DNA from: Sphingobacteriaceae bacterium
GTDB taxonomy: Bacteria > Bacteroidota > Bacteroidia > Sphingobacteriales > Sphingobacteriaceae
DNA length: 10,003 bases
NCBI GenBank assembly: GCA_025450155.1
Contig: JANWIB010000092.1
Span: 1-10,003 of the forward strand
Direction of reading: 5' to 3'
Made by a program: the position numbers and the translations under genes. Shown here one piece after another: positions 7,964 through 10,003 of the stretch. Numbering within the stretch: position 1 is the first letter of the stretch; each line of letters begins with the position of its first letter. Under the pieces are notes generated by a model. The model worked only from the letters and a program-made list of their open reading frames with translations. It searched no databases and was not told the DNA's origin.

Positions 7964-8655
7964 TTTTCCTGAACCGTTAGTCTTTCATCATTTACAATAG
8001 TTCCGCCTTTAATATGCAATATACGTTGTGTTTTAGTGGCTAAATCCAAATCATGTGTTACTAAAATCAGGGTTGTTCCTGCTTCTTTATTCAGATCGAA
8101 AATCAACTTCACTATCTTCTCGCTGGTTTCTGCATCAAGATTCCCGGTAGGCTCATCGGCAAATAATATTTTAGGATTATTAGAGAAAGCTCTTGCCAGC
8201 GAAACCCGCTGCTGTTCGCCACCAGATAGTTGTGCCGGATAATGATGCCCCCGATCGGCCAGGCCGACCTTATCCAAAAGTTCAAGCGCCCTAGAGCGAA
8301 TATTTTTCTCGCCACGCAACTCTAAAGGCACCATTACGTTTTCTAAGGCTGTAAGTGTCTGTAATAGTTGAAAGTTTTGAAAAATAAATCCTACGTATTT
8401 GCTTCTAATTTGCGCCCGTTCATCCTCATTTAATAGATCTATCCGGATATGATTTAATTCTACGCTACCAGAATTAGACCTATCTAAGCCTGCGCATAAG
8501 CCGAGAAGTGTCGTTTTACCGCTGCCTGATGGCCCCACAATGGCTACTGTAGAGCCTTCTTCTATAGAGAAATTAATCTTATCTAAGATTTTTAGTGTAC
8601 GCCCCGCACTTTGGTAGTTTTTTCCGAGATTTTGAACTGTTAATATATTCTGCAC
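7960..8655 (-). CDS. ybbA: ABC transporter ATP-binding protein, YbbA/LolD type
   Basis: This 231-residue cytoplasmic ATPase powers the FtsX-type permease that follows. All nucleotide-binding motifs are intact: Walker A GPSGSGKTT (41-49), Q-loop Gln93 in FIFQNFQLL, signature LSGGEQQRVSLARAF (143-157), Walker B ILFADEP with Glu168, D-loop GNLD, and H-loop His201 in LVTHDLD. The segment HHYPAQLSGGEQQR is close to that of E. coli YbbA, whereas LolD, MacB and FtsE are the related alternatives. YbbA is the better choice because the adjacent permease is the duplicated YbbP form and a TesA-like gene is divergent. The start codon is GTG at 8655: an in-frame TAA lies just four codons upstream, and there is no nearby in-frame ATG within the conserved N-terminus. 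Confidence 0.93.
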   Translation of the reverse strand: MQNILTVQNLGKNYQSAGRTLKILDKINFSIEEGSTVAIVGPSGSGKTTLLGLCAGLDRSNSGSVELNHIRIDLLNEDERAQIRSKYVGFIFQNFQLLQTLTALENVMVPLELRGEKNIRSRALELLDKVGLADRGHHYPAQLSGGEQQRVSLARAFSNNPKILFADEPTGNLDAETSEKIVKLIFDLNKEAGTTLILVTHDLDLATKTQRILHIKGGTIVNDERLTVQEK

Positions 8656-8668
8656 TATATTTTGTTAA

Positions 8669-8685
8669 AAGCCGGATACCGGCTT
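8669..8685. promoter_or_regulatory. GC-rich 7-bp palindrome in the divergent spacer
   Basis: AAGCCGG (8669-8675) and CCGGCTT (8679-8685) are exact reverse complements around ATA. It lies in the 94-bp spacer between the divergent ATPase and esterase genes, 14-30 bp upstream of the ATPase GTG. The stem would form in the 5' leader of the ATPase transcript, or the site could be an operator serving both directions. Its G+C richness stands out in an AT-rich spacer. Confidence 0.45.
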
Positions 8686-8712
8686 GTGTTTAAAATTAAA
8701 TTATTACATTTC
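8684..8712 (+). promoter_or_regulatory. Possible Bacteroidota-type promoter for the esterase gene
   Basis: TTG at 8684-8686 and TACATTTC at 8705-8712 are separated by 18 bp. The second box matches the Bacteroidota -7 consensus TAnnTTTG at every fixed position but the last, and spacing is near the usual 19 bp. Transcription would start near 8718, leaving a leader of about 30 nt before the ATG at 8750. The match is short and may be chance. Confidence 0.3.
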
Positions 8713-8749
8713 GAAGGTACAGCAATTGCTAAACTTAAATAGCACTCAC

Positions 8750-9442
8750 ATGTTTCAAAACTTTATGTGTAAGGTAAATTTATTCTGCTTTTTTCTGTTG
8801 ATATTATTTATAGGATGCAATAACACATCAAATAATAATGAAGAAAGCAAACAGGTGTCTAATAAAATGGGAAATACTTCCGGGAAGGAAATAAAAACGA
8901 TCTTATTTTTTGGTAATAGCCTGACTGCAGGGTACGGTTTAGACGATGTGGCTGATGCTTTTCCATCTGTAATACAGAAAAAGGTTGATTCATTGAAACT
9001 CCCTTATAAGGTAATTAATGCCGGCTTAAGTGGAGAAACTACCGCTGCAGGAAAAAACAGAATTGAATGGCTTTTAAAGCAACGGGTTGATGTTTTTGTA
9101 CTTGAGCTTGGGGCAAATGATGGATTAAGAGGAATTCCGGTAGACGAAACTGCTAAAAATTTACAGGTTATTGTGGATAAGGTTAAAAAACGATATCCGA
9201 ATGCAAAACAAGTTTTATTAGGAATGGAAGTGCCTCCAAATATGGGAAGTGAATATGCGGTTGAATTTAGAGAAGTCTTTCAAAAAATAGCCAAAAGAAA
9301 TAATATGGCATTGGTGCCTTTTATGTTGAATGGCGTTGCAGGAAACCCCGAATTAAATCTTAAAGATGGTATTCATCCTACCCCTGAGGGGTATAAAATT
9401 GTAGCAGAAAATATCTGGGCTGTATTAAAAGATCTGCTATGA
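8750..9442 (+). CDS. tesA: Lipoprotein SGNH-family esterase, TesA-like (arylesterase / acyl-CoA thioesterase I type)
   Basis: This is a 230-residue SGNH hydrolase predicted to sit on the periplasmic side as a lipoprotein. It starts with a signal peptide ending in LFIGC; Cys23 would carry the lipid, and an Asn/Ser/Glu-rich linker follows. The four SGNH blocks are present: block I FFGNSLTAGYGL with Ser57, block II AGLSGETT with Gly95, block III ELGANDGLRG with Asn123, and block V DGIHPT with Asp206 and His209. Overall similarity to E. coli TesA is clear, for example ELG.NDGLRG and DGIHP. The usual GDSL motif is GNSL here. Substrates could be aryl esters, lysophospholipids or acyl thioesters; sequence alone does not decide. 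I chose the ATG at 8750; ATG 8765 would also give a valid lipoprotein signal, whereas an extension back to a TTG at 8684 would put 44 residues before the lipobox. The gene is divergent from the ABC pair, as tesA is from ybbAP in E. coli. Confidence 0.9.
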   Translation: MFQNFMCKVNLFCFFLLILFIGCNNTSNNNEESKQVSNKMGNTSGKEIKTILFFGNSLTAGYGLDDVADAFPSVIQKKVDSLKLPYKVINAGLSGETTAAGKNRIEWLLKQRVDVFVLELGANDGLRGIPVDETAKNLQVIVDKVKKRYPNAKQVLLGMEVPPNMGSEYAVEFREVFQKIAKRNNMALVPFMLNGVAGNPELNLKDGIHPTPEGYKIVAENIWAVLKDLL

Positions 9443-9505
9443 TTTTTATTAATTATGCTTGTGGAAATTGTATTTGGATATGATTGACAATGGATTGTAA
9501 GCGGA

Positions 9506-10003
9506 TTATTCGCTTTTCTGTTTATCCAACCATGCAATAGCCTTTTTTCTATCTGTAAATAGCCGGATTATAATATTAGAGTTCGATATATCTACACTTT
9601 TTTTAACTGCCAATTCAACAAATGTATTTTCTGTGGAATAAACCCATGCAAGATATTTTAATCCGATTTTTTCCATCATAGGAAACCACTCATCTCGCAC
9701 TGAATCTGAAATTTCAGACCAGTTATTTTTTATGAGACTATTATCATTTAATACTTTAGAGCATTTGTTTTTAGAAAAAATATCTGCCATGATCATAGCA
9801 CCATTTTTAGAAGATTCAGCATTCACATAACCAAACCAATTCGCCTCAAGCCAATGCTTTTTTTTGTTAAATTCAATTTCCAGGCCGTCACTTTTATAAT
9901 AAGTTAGATGGTCTGTAACAGGTTTATTTTGTTTTTCACTCTCGGGAAGAGGAATAAGAAAGTAAAACGTTGATCCCTGGTTTAATTTACTATCAATCCA
10001 AAA
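9506..10003 (-). CDS. Histidine kinase C-terminus fused to a SpoIIAA/STAS-like domain (5' end outside window)
   Basis: The minus-strand frame is open from the right edge to TAA at 9508-9506, giving 165 visible residues. The first 20 or so (WIDSKLNQGSTFYFLIPLP) are the end of a histidine kinase ATPase domain; compare WVESEVQKGSIFYFTLP in the kinase at 1133-4138. After a short linker, about residues 33-160 resemble the SpoIIAA-like (STAS/SEC14-type) small proteins of Bacteroidota: LEANWFGYV (52-60), KVLNDNSLI (83-91), WFPMMEKIGLKYLAWVYS (106-123) and FTDRKKAIAWL (149-159). These proteins normally stand alone at about 130-150 residues. A GTG at 9826 could start a 106-residue protein, but that would cut off the first strands of the domain, and the frame continues unbroken upstream, so I read it as one fused protein. 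The kinase core and sensor lie beyond the window. The role of the extra domain is unknown; protein-protein interaction or small-ligand binding is a family-based guess. Confidence 0.8.
   Translation of the reverse strand, partial: FWIDSKLNQGSTFYFLIPLPESEKQNKPVTDHLTYYKSDGLEIEFNKKKHWLEANWFGYVNAESSKNGAMIMADIFSKNKCSKVLNDNSLIKNNWSEISDSVRDEWFPMMEKIGLKYLAWVYSTENTFVELAVKKSVDISNSNIIIRLFTDRKKAIAWLDKQKSE

Noticed and set aside
8684..8749. N-terminal extension of the esterase from a TTG at 8684
   Set aside because: It would place 44 residues before the lipobox Cys and start within the palindrome; ATG 8750 gives a normal lipoprotein signal peptide.
9443..9505. Bidirectional terminator between the convergent esterase and kinase genes
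   Set aside because: Only a 5-bp stem with a 2-nt loop (ACAATGGATTGT) can be drawn, without a T run; this is too weak to call.
9506..9826. A stand-alone 106-residue protein starting at the GTG at 9826
   Set aside because: The frame continues unbroken to the window edge and the upstream residues match a kinase ATPase end plus the first part of the SpoIIAA-like domain, so the internal GTG is unlikely to be the real start.

Overview
The window looks like a chromosomal segment of a Bacteroidota bacterium, probably of the Sphingobacteriales/Chitinophagales/Cytophagales type. The evidence is an AT-rich sequence with almost no Shine-Dalgarno motifs, signal peptides ending in the typical 'QAQ'/'YSQQ' style, a TPR-type sensor histidine kinase, and a secreted protein with the 'KGLLIPRLT' segment characteristic of that phylum. 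The exact genus cannot be read from the sequence.

Layout from left to right. (1) 1-664, minus strand: the N-terminal 221 residues of a secreted repeat protein that runs off the left edge and carries an 84-bp tandem repeat there. (2) 665-1132: a 468-bp AT-rich intergenic stretch with a 12-bp direct repeat and a perfect 10-bp inverted repeat. (3) 1133-4138, minus: a 1001-residue histidine kinase with the order signal peptide, TPRs, membrane helix, complete kinase core, two PAS domains, and a second phosphoacceptor (H-box) helix pair without its own ATPase domain. (4) 4263-5300, minus: an exported isoaspartyl peptidase/L-asparaginase of the Ntn-hydrolase type. (5) 5417-8655, minus: a two-gene ABC operon, ATPase plus double-FtsX permease, of the YbbA/YbbP type with ATGA overlap. 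(6) 8750-9442, plus: a lipoprotein SGNH esterase of the TesA type, divergent from the ABC operon. (7) 9506-10003, minus: the C-terminal part of another histidine kinase, cut by the right edge, with a SpoIIAA/STAS-like domain fused after the kinase ATPase domain.

Functional links. The divergent pairing of a TesA-like esterase with ybbA-ybbP is the same neighbourhood as in Escherichia coli and suggests a conserved partnership at the envelope, perhaps concerning lipid or acyl substrates; that role is inference. The asparaginase follows the ABC genes on the same strand and might be read through from them, but an inverted repeat separates them. The two kinases are the most unusual items: both carry extra C-terminal modules after the kinase core. 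No RNA gene, CRISPR array, insertion sequence or phage module was seen. Most of the window is ordinary core-type sequence; I do not see a clear undescribed multi-gene system.
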